Shown: positions 1 to 5,888 of the stretch, in pieces | How positions within the stretch are numbered: the stretch's first letter is position 1 | Layout: each line of letters opens with the position of its first letter | Assembly: GCA_025463665.1 (NCBI GenBank) | Contig: JAODAY010000372.1 | Span: forward strand, 1 to 6,714 | Length of the DNA: 6,714 bases | From: Microbacteriaceae bacterium | GTDB taxonomy: Bacteria > Actinomycetota > Actinomycetes > Actinomycetales > Microbacteriaceae | Direction of reading: 5' to 3' | The notes under the pieces: model-generated | Seen by the model: only the letters and a program-made list of their open reading frames with translations | Database searches by the model: none | Told to the model about the DNA's origin: nothing | Position numbers and translations under genes: made by a program

Positions 1-85
1 TTGAGTAGCGAGCGAGGAACGAGCACGCGTATCGAAACCGATTCGGCGAGGGGTTTCGATACGGGCGCCAGAGCGCCCTACTCAA
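1..85. repeat. Pair of inverted REP-like repeat units
   Basis: Two related units face each other. The left unit (1-39) begins TTGAGTAG and ends CGTATCGAAACC. The right unit (52-85) is its inverse, beginning GGTTTCGATACG and ending CTACTCAA. The terminal 8 bases (1-8 with 78-85) and the inner 12 bases (28-39 with 52-63) are perfect inverted repeats around a 12-base spacer. The right unit has its own hairpin, GGGCGC (63-68) with GCGCCC (73-78). The middle of the left unit differs and folds less well. Conserved ends with a variable, self-complementary middle are typical of dispersed REP/BIME-like elements, and I recall similar sequences in Microbacteriaceae genomes. The element begins at base 1, so it may extend further left. 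It lacks a T-run, so a role as an intrinsic terminator is uncertain. Confidence 0.75.
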
Positions 86-92
86 CCAGCGC

Positions 93-101
93 AGAAGGAG
101 G
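93..101 (+). promoter_or_regulatory. Ribosome binding site of the alpha-E gene
   Basis: AGAAGGAGG is a near-perfect Shine-Dalgarno sequence six bases before the ATG at 108. It lies only seven bases after the end of the inverted repeat pair, so an mRNA entering from the left would carry the repeat hairpins directly beside the ribosome binding site. It fixes the start of the downstream gene. Confidence 0.85.
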
Positions 102-107
102 CACATC

Positions 108-1037
108 ATGCTGAGCCGCATCGCCGAGAGCCTGTTCTGGATCGGGCGCTACATCGAGCGCTCCGACGGCACCGCACGCATCCTCGACGTGCACCTCCAG
201 CTGCTGCTCGAGGATCCCTGGATCGAGGAGGACCTCGCCTGCCGCTCCCTGCTGAGCGTCATGGGCAGCGACGCGTCGGAGGACACGACTCTCACGCGCC
301 AGGACGTCCTCTCGATCCTCGCGGTCGACCGCTCCGAGCCGGCGTCGATCGCCTACTCGCTCGGTGCCGCCCGGGAGAACGCGCGCCGCGCCCGCGAGAT
401 CGTGTCGACCGAGTTGTGGGAGTGCCTCAACACGACGAGGGCACGGATGCCACGCAAGGTCTCGAGCGACAAGGTGCACGAGTTCTTCGGCTGGGTGCGC
501 GAGCGCAGCGCCCTCGCTGTGGGCATCATCGAGTCGGCCACGAGCCGGGATGAAGCGTGGCAGTTCTTCACCCTCGGCCGCAGCCTCGAGCGGGCGGACA
601 TGACGGCGCGCCTGCTCGCCACTCGTTCCCTCACCGAGGCGAGCGGGCCATCGTGGACGACAATTCTCCGCAGTTGCGGCGCGTACGAGGCGTACCTCCG
701 CACCTACCGCGGGGTGCCGAGCGCCCAGAATGCGGCGGAATTCCTGCTGCTCGATCGACTGTTCCCCCGTAGCATCCTGTTCTCTGTGACGAGGGCCGAG
801 GCCTGCATGCGCGACCTCGAGCCGCGCTCCGAGCGCGTCGGGGTATCCGACACCGCACAGCGACTGCTCGGGCAGATTCGCAGCGAGCTGGAGTACCGAC
901 CCATCGACTCGATCCTCGAGGAGTTGCCCCGCCACATGGACAACGTGCAGGCCGCGACGAGTGCGGCGTCAGAGGCGATCCGCCAGCGTTACTTCCCGAC
1001 CAATTCCGCGCCGAGCTGGGTGGGTGAGACGTCGTGA
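108..1037 (+). CDS. Alpha-E domain protein (DUF403)
   Basis: This 309-residue protein has the signature N-terminus of the alpha-E (DUF403) family, MLSRIAESLFWIGRYIERSD (residues 1-20), followed by GTARILDVH. The rest is predicted helical, with a second conserved stretch FFTLGRSLERADMTARLL (about 153-170). Length and coverage match a complete family member, and no signal peptide or membrane segment is visible. Alpha-E proteins are all-helical and lack a known catalytic motif. Comparative genomics places them with circularly permuted ATP-grasp ligases and transglutaminase-like proteins in predicted peptide-synthesis or peptide-modification operons, but their biochemical role is unproven. The next gene starts inside this gene's stop codon (GTGA, 1034-1037), so the two are probably translationally coupled. 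The expected ATP-grasp partner is not in the window and may lie to the left. Confidence 0.92.
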   Translation: MLSRIAESLFWIGRYIERSDGTARILDVHLQLLLEDPWIEEDLACRSLLSVMGSDASEDTTLTRQDVLSILAVDRSEPASIAYSLGAARENARRAREIVSTELWECLNTTRARMPRKVSSDKVHEFFGWVRERSALAVGIIESATSRDEAWQFFTLGRSLERADMTARLLATRSLTEASGPSWTTILRSCGAYEAYLRTYRGVPSAQNAAEFLLLDRLFPRSILFSVTRAEACMRDLEPRSERVGVSDTAQRLLGQIRSELEYRPIDSILEELPRHMDNVQAATSAASEAIRQRYFPTNSAPSWVGETS

Positions 1038-1879
1038 ACAGGCTCCGCATCACGCACGTCACAGGTTTCCGCTACGGCGGCGACGTCACCGCCTCCTACA
1101 ACGAGGCCCGCATGCTCCCCGTGAGTGCGAGCGACCAGTTGGTGCTCTACTCGCACGTAGAGATACTGCCGATCTCGAGCCAGCACAACTACGTGGACTA
1201 CTGGGGTTCCAGGGTGTCGTCGTTCGAGATCCTCACGCCGCACAAGGAGCTCACCCTCACGGCGATGAGCCTGGTCGAGGTGCGGCCGCAGGCGCACGAC
1301 GACGACAGCCTCGACTGGGAGGCCCTCCAGGCGTTGACCGAGACGGCGACCCAGTACGTCGAGCAGATGGAGCAGACCCGCAGGACCGCACCGCCCGCGG
1401 AGGTCGCGGCGCTCGCCGCGGAGATCGCCGCGCGAGCCGAGTCGCCGTGCGCCGCGGCCCTCGAGATCTGCACGGCCATCGGCGACTCTATGGAGTACAT
1501 GCAGGGAGTCACCGCCGTCACCTCGACCGCGGCCGAGGCGTGGGCGGAACGCAAGGGAGTCTGCCAGGACATCACGCACATAGCCCTCGGCGCCCTGAGG
1601 TCTGTCGGCATTCCCGCCCGCTACGTCTCGGGCTACCTCCACCCGAAGCCGTCAGCCGCCATCGGCGAGACGGTCACGGGAGAGTCGCACGCCTGGGTCG
1701 AGTGGTTCTGCGGAACATGGCGCGGCTTCGACCCCACCAACCTCATCGACATCGGCGACCGCCACGTCATGGTGGGGCGCGGTCGCGACTACAACGACGT
1801 TCCCCCGCTTCGCGGCGTCTATGCCGGGGCCCACGGCTCGCGGCTCTTCGTGAAGGTCGAGATCACCCGGGAGGCGTGA
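1034..1879 (+). CDS. Transglutaminase-like cysteine protein
   Basis: This 281-residue protein has a bacterial transglutaminase N-terminal region (about 1-85, including SYNEARMLP at 21-29, typical of the family) and a papain-like transglutaminase core (about 150-240). The catalytic triad is visible: Cys177 in KGVCQDITH, His219 in ESHAWVEW and Asp233 in GFDPTN. No signal peptide or membrane segment is seen, so it is probably cytoplasmic. Members of this fold act as cysteine proteases, amidases or acyl transferases. In operons with alpha-E and ATP-grasp proteins they are proposed to cleave or transfer peptides, but the substrate is unknown. The GTG start overlaps the alpha-E stop by four bases. 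It has only weak Shine-Dalgarno complementarity, which fits coupling. The start is supported because the family motif begins within the first residues. Two hairpins follow the stop. Confidence 0.93.
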   Translation: MNRLRITHVTGFRYGGDVTASYNEARMLPVSASDQLVLYSHVEILPISSQHNYVDYWGSRVSSFEILTPHKELTLTAMSLVEVRPQAHDDDSLDWEALQALTETATQYVEQMEQTRRTAPPAEVAALAAEIAARAESPCAAALEICTAIGDSMEYMQGVTAVTSTAAEAWAERKGVCQDITHIALGALRSVGIPARYVSGYLHPKPSAAIGETVTGESHAWVEWFCGTWRGFDPTNLIDIGDRHVMVGRGRDYNDVPPLRGVYAGAHGSRLFVKVEITREA

Positions 1880-1905
1880 GGCGGTCGTTCCCCGCCTCGA
1901 CCGCC
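1880..1905 (+). terminator. First hairpin after the transglutaminase gene
   Basis: GGCGGTCG (1880-1887) and CGACCGCC (1898-1905) form a perfect 8-bp GC-rich stem with a 10-base loop, beginning immediately after the TGA stop. No T-run follows, as is common for actinobacterial candidate terminators. With the next hairpin it probably ends, or protects the 3' end of, the alpha-E/transglutaminase mRNA. Confidence 0.45.
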
Positions 1906-1914
1906 CGCGCAAGG

Positions 1915-1943
1915 GCTTGCCCCGCCATCCGAAGCGGGCAAGC
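1915..1943 (+). terminator. Second hairpin, terminator candidate
   Basis: GCTTGCCC (1915-1922) pairs perfectly with GGGCAAGC (1936-1943). Two further pairs (1924-1935 and 1925-1934) can form past a bulged base. It is followed by GTTACCCCTT, which is only weakly T-rich. It lies just upstream of the remnant ORF at 1952, where a ribosome binding site would be expected, and none is present. Confidence 0.4.
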
Positions 1944-1951
1944 GTTACCCC

Positions 1952-2118
1952 TTGACGAAAACCACGGAGGGCATCGACGAGGTCTGGAAGGACTTCCACG
2001 AGTCCGTGAACATGACGGCATCGCAGATCGAGAAGTGGCTCGACACCGAGGAGTCCAAGGCGGTCGGGCGGAAGTCGTCGGACGGGGCCGACTCGGCAAC
2101 GACCCACTCAAGAAGTAA
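1952..2118 (+). pseudogene. Internally deleted DUF3140-like gene remnant
   Basis: Reading from TTG at 1952 gives TKTTEGIDEVWKDFHESVNM, then TASQIEKWLDTEESKAVG. This resembles the N-terminal half of small actinobacterial DUF3140 proteins (pattern WxxFHxxVNMTxxELxxWL). That frame then degenerates and stops at 2123-2125. From 2092 another frame reads LGNDPLKK and stops at TAA (2116-2118), which resembles the usual C-terminal ending of the family (GHDPLK-like). The roughly 100-residue family would have about 50 residues between these two pieces, so an internal deletion of that size with a frame change is the simplest explanation. No Shine-Dalgarno sequence precedes the TTG, and a hairpin occupies that position. 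A 57-residue product could still be translated in the first frame. The family name is from memory of the motif. Its function is unknown. Confidence 0.6.
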
Positions 2119-2143
2119 AGAGTGAGCGATAGTGCAGTTCAGT

Positions 2144-3463
2144 TCACGCGCGCCTGGCCACTGACTCGTCCACGGCGAGGTCCTCCTCGGCCTCTTCGCG
2201 CGGCGTCACCGAGTGGGTGATCATGAGACGGATGCCGCGGCTCGGGTGTCGGCGCAGCCTCAGGTCGTTCGACACGATCATCCAGACGACCCCGGCGATC
2301 GCCGCGGCGAGACCGGAGGCCGCGCCCACGCCGATCGCCCAGCGCGGACCGAACTCGTTGGCGACCCAGCCCACGATCGGGGCGCCGATCGGGGTGCCGC
2401 CGACGAATATCGCCATGTACAGGGCCATCACCCGCCCGCGCATCGTCGGGTCGGTCGTCGTCTGCACGTAGCTGTTCGCCGTCGTCATGAAGGTGATCGA
2501 CGAATACCCGACGAGAACGAGCGAGATCGCGAAGGTGGTGAAGGTCGGCATCACCGCCGAGATGAGGCACGCCACCCCGAACGCGGCGGCCGCGATGTAG
2601 ACGACCCGCTTGCGCGGCCGGTCGGTGCGAGCGGAGACGAGTGCCCCGGTGACCGATCCGATGGCGAGCACTGACGACAGCAGCCCGAACTCGCCCGCGC
2701 CGTGGTCGAACTCGACCCGGGCCATGGTGGCGGTGAAGATGGCGAAGTTGAGGCCGAAGGTGCCGACGAGAAAGATGGCCACCATGATGGCGATGATGTC
2801 CGGCCGGTCGGCGACGTAGCGGAATCCCTCAAGCAGCTGGCCCCTCGCCCGTGGCGCGCGCACCGCCGCGCGCAGCTTGCCCTGCCGCAGCATCGCAAGC
2901 GAGAGCAGGGTCGCCCCGAATGTCGCGCCGTTGATCAGGAATACCCAGCCGGCACCCACGGCGACGGTGAGGAGGCCTGCCGCAGCGGGTCCGATGAGGC
3001 GGGCCGCGTTGAACGAGGCGGAGTTGAGCGCGACCGCGTTGGGCAGGTCGCGCTCCGACACGAGCTCAGAGACGAACGCCTGCCTCGCCGGGGCGTCGAT
3101 CGCCGACACGACGCCGAGGGCGAGGGCGAAACCGTAGACGTGCCAAAGCTCGGCCACGTCGAACAGCAGCATCGCGCCGAGCGCGAGGCCGAGCACCGCC
3201 ATAAGCGTCTGCGTGAGCATGAGCAGCCTGCGCCGGTCGAACCGGTCGGCGATGAGGCCGGACCATGGCACCAGCAGGAGCTGCGGGCCCATCTGCAGCG
3301 CCATGGTGATGCCGACGGCGACGGCGTCGTTGTCGGTCAGCATCGTCAGCACGATCCAGTCCTGGGCCGTGCGCTGCATCCACGTGCCGACGTTCGAGAC
3401 GAGGGCCCCGGCGAACCAGAGGCGGTAATTCACGCCGCTCAGCGACCGGAACATGGCACTCAC
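2144..3463 (-). CDS. MFS exporter, EntS/DHA3-like
   Basis: This 439-residue integral membrane protein has about 12 hydrophobic segments. It carries the major facilitator motif between helices 2 and 3, GLIADRFDRRRL (69-80), and features typical of the enterobactin-exporter-like (EntS/MFS_3) branch: NYRLWFAGALVSNVGTWMQ (12-30), DAPARQAF (123-130) and MRGRVMALYMAIFVGG (341-356). Such proteins are proton-driven exporters of drugs, siderophores or other small molecules, and the substrate cannot be read from sequence. The last 40 or so residues form a charged cytoplasmic tail. The GTG start shares a four-base GTGA overlap (3460-3463) with the MarR stop, and GGAGG (3475-3479 on this strand) lies 11 bases before it. 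An alternative ATG three codons in (3454) is farther from that site. Cotranscription with the regulator implies MarR-controlled export. Confidence 0.92.
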   Translation of the reverse strand: MSAMFRSLSGVNYRLWFAGALVSNVGTWMQRTAQDWIVLTMLTDNDAVAVGITMALQMGPQLLLVPWSGLIADRFDRRRLLMLTQTLMAVLGLALGAMLLFDVAELWHVYGFALALGVVSAIDAPARQAFVSELVSERDLPNAVALNSASFNAARLIGPAAAGLLTVAVGAGWVFLINGATFGATLLSLAMLRQGKLRAAVRAPRARGQLLEGFRYVADRPDIIAIMVAIFLVGTFGLNFAIFTATMARVEFDHGAGEFGLLSSVLAIGSVTGALVSARTDRPRKRVVYIAAAAFGVACLISAVMPTFTTFAISLVLVGYSSITFMTTANSYVQTTTDPTMRGRVMALYMAIFVGGTPIGAPIVGWVANEFGPRWAIGVGAASGLAAAIAGVVWMIVSNDLRLRRHPSRGIRLMITHSVTPREEAEEDLAVDESVARRA

Positions 3464-3876
3464 TGGTCGGCGAGCCTCCGCAGGATCGGGGCGGCGGCGT
3501 CGAGGGCAGCGCGTTCATCGGGGTTCAGCGAGGCGAGCCGGCTGGCGAACCACGCGTCGCGCTTGCGGCGGGTCTCCTTCACGAGGCGGCGGCCCTCGGG
3601 CGAGAGGTCGATGGTCACCTTGCGCCCGTCGCTCGCGTCGCTCACGCGCGTGACGATCCCCGACTCGACGAGCGAATTGATGGTGCGGTTCATCGACGGG
3701 GGTGTGACGCGCTCGTGCTCGCTGAGCGAGCCGAGCGTCTGCGCGCCCTCATTGAACAGCGCGAACAGCACCGAGAGCCGCGCATCGCTCATCGCGTCGT
3801 CCGCTCGTTCCGCCCGCACCCGGCGGGCAAGGCGCAGCAGGGTGACCCGCAACTCGTGACCCAGGACGTGTGACAT
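3460..3876 (-). CDS. MarR-family transcriptional regulator
   Basis: This 138-residue protein is the usual length for MarR. An N-terminal dimerisation helix (about 3-25) is followed by a winged helix-turn-helix: RLSVLFALFNEGAQTLGSLS (33-52), a recognition helix around VTPPSMNRTINSLVESG (57-73) and a wing with RVSDASDGRKVTIDLSPEG (77-95). The C-terminal helices complete the dimer interface. MarR proteins bind palindromic DNA as dimers and often release it on binding small aromatic ligands. The gene is first in an operon with the MFS exporter. An in-frame TAG five codons upstream limits the start to this ATG, which has no Shine-Dalgarno sequence, so translation may be leaderless or nearly so. 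A palindrome overlapping its predicted -10 box suggests autorepression. The ligand is unknown. Confidence 0.93.
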   Translation of the reverse strand: MSHVLGHELRVTLLRLARRVRAERADDAMSDARLSVLFALFNEGAQTLGSLSEHERVTPPSMNRTINSLVESGIVTRVSDASDGRKVTIDLSPEGRRLVKETRRKRDAWFASRLASLNPDERAALDAAAPILRRLADQ

Positions 3877-3884
3877 ATATTGCT

Positions 3885-3896
3885 TAGTCTAGACAA
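3885..3896. promoter_or_regulatory. Candidate MarR operator palindrome
   Basis: The sequence TAGTCTAGACAA contains the perfect 8-bp palindrome GTCTAGAC (3887-3894), with one further matching outer pair. It covers the predicted -10 box of the marR promoter, the position expected for autorepression. Flanking copies of TTGCTTAG (3880-3887) and TTGCTAAG (3903-3910), differing at one base, add further repetition. Binding is inferred from position and symmetry only. Confidence 0.45.
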
Positions 3897-3914
3897 TTAG
3901 CCTTGCTAAGTAAA
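3886..3914 (-). promoter_or_regulatory. Predicted marR-MFS promoter
   Basis: On the minus strand, TTTACT (3909-3914) is a -35 candidate and TAGACT (3886-3891) a -10 candidate, separated by exactly 17 bases. Each matches four of six consensus positions. Transcription would start around 3876-3880, at or a few bases before the marR ATG (3876). This agrees with the absence of a Shine-Dalgarno sequence. Confidence 0.5.
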
Positions 3915-3941
3915 TGCCCGAAGGCCGCGAGTTTCGGGCAT
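3914..3941. promoter_or_regulatory. Inverted repeat at the ribokinase promoter
   Basis: ATGCCCGAA (3914-3922) and TTCGGGCAT (3933-3941) are perfect 9-base inverted arms around a 10-base spacer. The right arm runs into the predicted -10 box of the ribokinase gene. This suits an operator for a dimeric repressor of sugar use, although no such regulator gene lies in the window. If the mRNA is leaderless, the repeat is not transcribed with ribokinase, which favours a DNA-level role over an RNA hairpin. Confidence 0.4.
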
Positions 3942-3944
3942 AAT
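3939..3944 (+). promoter_or_regulatory. Predicted -10 box, leaderless ribokinase mRNA
   Basis: CATAAT matches five of six -10 consensus bases and ends seven bases before the A of the ATG at 3952. Transcription would therefore start at or next to the start codon. The expected -35 position (around 3916-3921) has no clear match. No Shine-Dalgarno sequence precedes the ATG. Confidence 0.5.
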
Positions 3945-3951
3945 CGCGTAC

Positions 3952-4872
3952 ATGACAGACATCGCCGTGCCGCCTGCTGCCCCCGTCATCGTCGTCGGCT
4001 CCGTCAACATGGACCTGCTCTTCACGGGGCTCGCGCAGATCCCGCAACCCGGTCAGACGGTGTCGGCCGAGAGCTTTCGCATCGTGCCGGGCGGCAAGGG
4101 CGCGAACCAGGCGGCAGCCGCGGCGAGGATCGGCGCGAATGTGCAGTTCGTGGCATCCGTCGGCACCGACGACCTGGGCGACCAGGCCATCGCGGCCCTC
4201 GCGGCCGACGGTGTCGGGCTCGACAACGTCACGCGGGTCGAGGAGCCGACGGGCGTCGCGGCCGTAGTCATCGACGAGCGCGGCGAGAACGCGATCATCG
4301 TGAACCCCGGTGCGAACGCCGAAATGCGGCCAGCGGATGCCGCGGCCATCGCCGCGCGATTCACCGGAACTGCCGCCGTGGTGCTCGCCTGCCTCGAGGT
4401 GCCGCTCGATGCCGTCACCGCGTGGGCGCGCATCGCACGCGACAACGCATGGACCTTCATTCTCAACCCGGCGCCGGTGCCGGCCGAACCGCTGCCGCGC
4501 GAACTGCTCGAGCTCGTGACCATCATCACGCCGAACGAGACCGAGCTCGCGGCACTCAGGGACGGCACCGCCGAAGCGTTGCTCGCGGAGGGCGTCGGAG
4601 CGGTCATCGTGACGCGCGGCGGCGACGGCTCCGAGCTGTTCGAGGCGGGTGAAGCACGGCACCACGAACCGGCATTCCCCGCTCGCCCCGTCGACACGAC
4701 GGGGGCGGGAGACTCCTTCAACGGCGCCCTTGCGGCAGCCCTCGCCGAGGGCCAGCCGCTGCGTGAGGCGCTCGTCTTCGCCTCGGCGACCGGCGCGCTC
4801 TCGACCCGGGCCGTGGGCGCCCGCGACGGGCTCCCGACACGGGCCGAAGTCGACGGCATGCTCGTCGGCTGA
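3952..4872 (+). CDS. rbsK: Ribokinase (PfkB family)
   Basis: This 306-residue protein has the normal ribokinase length and motifs. These are the sugar-binding NMD (19-21) in VVGSVNMDLL, the glycine motif GGKGANQA (47-54), the nucleotide-binding PNETE (194-198) and the PfkB signature DTTGAGDSFNG (248-258). Asp254 is the expected catalytic base and GAG the anion hole. It phosphorylates D-ribose to ribose 5-phosphate with ATP in the cytoplasm, feeding the pentose phosphate pathway and nucleotide synthesis. NMD plus GGKGANQA favours ribokinase over fructokinase or other PfkB kinases. No ribose transporter, RbsD or LacI-type regulator is nearby, so it may serve nucleoside or internal ribose salvage. 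An in-frame TAA at 3907 and no other start between make ATG 3952 the first possible start. No ribosome binding site is present, which points to a leaderless mRNA. Confidence 0.93.
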   Translation: MTDIAVPPAAPVIVVGSVNMDLLFTGLAQIPQPGQTVSAESFRIVPGGKGANQAAAAARIGANVQFVASVGTDDLGDQAIAALAADGVGLDNVTRVEEPTGVAAVVIDERGENAIIVNPGANAEMRPADAAAIAARFTGTAAVVLACLEVPLDAVTAWARIARDNAWTFILNPAPVPAEPLPRELLELVTIITPNETELAALRDGTAEALLAEGVGAVIVTRGGDGSELFEAGEARHHEPAFPARPVDTTGAGDSFNGALAAALAEGQPLREALVFASATGALSTRAVGARDGLPTRAEVDGMLVG

Positions 4873-4903
4873 GAAGACCCGCACTCGGTACTATTGCCCC
4901 AAC

Positions 4904-4910
4904 GAGGAGG
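4904..4910 (+). promoter_or_regulatory. Ribosome binding site of the hydrolase gene
   Basis: GAGGAGG lies six bases before the GTG at 4917 and decides that start over internal alternatives. A weak -10 candidate, TACTAT (4889-4894), lies upstream without a recognisable -35. The gene could have its own promoter or be read through from ribokinase, 44 bases away. Confidence 0.75.
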
Positions 4911-4916
4911 CCTATC

Positions 4917-5795
4917 GTGCCCACATTCACGGCAGCGCGACGCGACCATTCGTTCGTGGATGCCCGCGGAGTCACCATTCACTACTACGTGTGGAACGCG
5001 GCGAAGCCCGTAGCGGTGCTGCAGCTCGCGCACGGGCTCGGTGACCACGCCCGGCGCTACGAGGAACTCGCCCAGGCCCTCGTCGCCAACAACATCACCG
5101 TCTACGCCGACGACCACCGCGGACACGGCGCCACCGGGCTCGAGCAGCACGGCGGCGACCACGCCAGGCTCGGTCGGCTCGGCGAGGGCGGGCATCGCGC
5201 GGTCGTCGACGACCTGCACCAGCTGACCGGCATCATCGAGGCCGACCACCCCGGCGTTCCTGTCGTCTTCCTCGGCCACTCCTGGGGATCGCTCCTCGGC
5301 CAGCGGCTTATCAACGAGCACGCGGGCGACTTCGCCGCTGTGGTGTTCACCGGCACGGCACACCGCTCGCCGCGGCATATGAACTCGGGCAATCTCAATA
5401 AGAGGCACATGGCCCTCGGCACGACCGGGTTCGAGTGGCTCAGCAGCGACGCCACCGTCTCGCAGGAATTCGTCGATGACCCGCTCACCTTCTACGCCGA
5501 CGCTCTCAAGCTCTTCGGCCTCGCCGACGGCCTGCGGCTGTTCGGCCGCGTCGCGAAGCCGCTTCCGGCCGAGATTCCCCTGCTCATCATGATCGGCGAG
5601 GAAGACACCCTCGGGGGCGAGCGCAGCGTGCGCACTCTCGCCGAGAGTTACATCCGCCGGGGAGGGCTGACCGACGTGCAGGTCGTCGTCTACGAGGGCG
5701 CCCGCCACGAGATCTTCAACGAGACGGCGAAGATCGAGATCACCGCCGACCTCATCACGTGGATCCGCTCGCGTCTTCCGCAGCCGGGAAACTGA
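4917..5795 (+). CDS. Alpha/beta hydrolase, monoacylglycerol lipase-like
   Basis: This 292-residue protein has the alpha/beta-hydrolase fold in the Hydrolase_4 (monoacylglycerol lipase/lysophospholipase) style. HGLGDH (39-44) provides the oxyanion region, DDHRGHG (65-71) is typical of this family, the nucleophile elbow is GHSWGS with Ser122, the likely acid is Asp230 in GEEDTLGG, and the catalytic His is His264 in GARHEIFNE. The lid region (about 146-215) lies between the nucleophile and the acid, as expected. There is no signal peptide, so it is probably cytoplasmic. The likely reaction is hydrolysis of monoacylglycerols or similar esters. Peptidase or other esterase activity cannot be excluded. 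Trp follows the Ser, where Met is common in this family. It follows ribokinase in the same direction, but there is no obvious metabolic link. Confidence 0.88.
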   Translation: MPTFTAARRDHSFVDARGVTIHYYVWNAAKPVAVLQLAHGLGDHARRYEELAQALVANNITVYADDHRGHGATGLEQHGGDHARLGRLGEGGHRAVVDDLHQLTGIIEADHPGVPVVFLGHSWGSLLGQRLINEHAGDFAAVVFTGTAHRSPRHMNSGNLNKRHMALGTTGFEWLSSDATVSQEFVDDPLTFYADALKLFGLADGLRLFGRVAKPLPAEIPLLIMIGEEDTLGGERSVRTLAESYIRRGGLTDVQVVVYEGARHEIFNETAKIEITADLITWIRSRLPQPGN

Positions 5796-5851
5796 CGCCC
5801 GCGTCCGCGGTGGCTGGCACGGCGCGGCCGCACCCGCAACGCGCCCGCGAT

Positions 5852-5857
5852 TAGGAT
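5852..5857 (+). promoter_or_regulatory. Predicted -10 box of the lipoate ligase gene
   Basis: TAGGAT matches four of six -10 consensus bases and lies in the 93-base gap after the hydrolase. A start near 5864 would leave a leader of about 25 bases containing the ribosome binding site. No convincing -35 box is seen, which is common in actinobacterial promoters. Confidence 0.4.
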
Positions 5858-5871
5858 TCCAACGTACTCAC

Positions 5872-5880
5872 GAGGAAAGG
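5872..5880 (+). promoter_or_regulatory. Ribosome binding site of the lipoate ligase gene
   Basis: GAGGAAAGG lies eight bases before ATG 5889, a normal spacing, and supports that start codon. Confidence 0.75.
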
Positions 5881-5888
5881 TGCCCACA

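Noticed and set aside
1..85. CRISPR or insertion sequence end
   Set aside because: There are only two units in inverted orientation without regular spacers, and no transposase or target duplication is visible. A REP-like pair fits better.
78..935. 285-codon minus-strand frame opposite the alpha-E gene
   Set aside because: It is a high-GC shadow with no motif. The plus-strand alpha-E protein has clear family signatures and a strong ribosome binding site.
961..2118. 385-codon plus-strand frame running through the transglutaminase and ending at the DUF3140-like C-terminus
   Set aside because: Most of it is Arg/His-rich out-of-frame translation of the transglutaminase gene. Only its last eight codons are meaningful, as the tail of the deleted gene.
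2131..2146. Near-palindrome GTGCAGTTCAGTTCAC past the end of the MFS gene as a terminator
   Set aside because: Only the outer three bases and a few inner ones pair, so it cannot form a stable stem. It is better explained as a short AGTTC tandem duplication.
2702..3859. 385-codon plus-strand frame opposite the MFS and MarR genes
   Set aside because: It is antisense to two well-supported genes, highly charged and repetitive in composition, with no domain motif.
3889..4884. 331-codon minus-strand frame opposite ribokinase that could make marR appear to have an upstream partner
   Set aside because: It covers the whole ribokinase gene in antisense, resembles no family I know, and would run through the divergent promoter region.
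4053..5708. 551-residue open frame on the minus strand spanning ribokinase and hydrolase
   Set aside because: It is antisense to two genes with complete catalytic motifs, has low-complexity Ala/Arg/Ser-rich composition and no recognisable domain. Long antisense frames are expected in high-GC DNA.
5821..5845. GGCGCG (5821-5826) and CGCGCC (5840-5845) as a terminator after the hydrolase
   Set aside because: The stem is only six pairs with a 13-base loop and no T-run, and such matches are frequent in this GC-rich gap. It is too weak to call.
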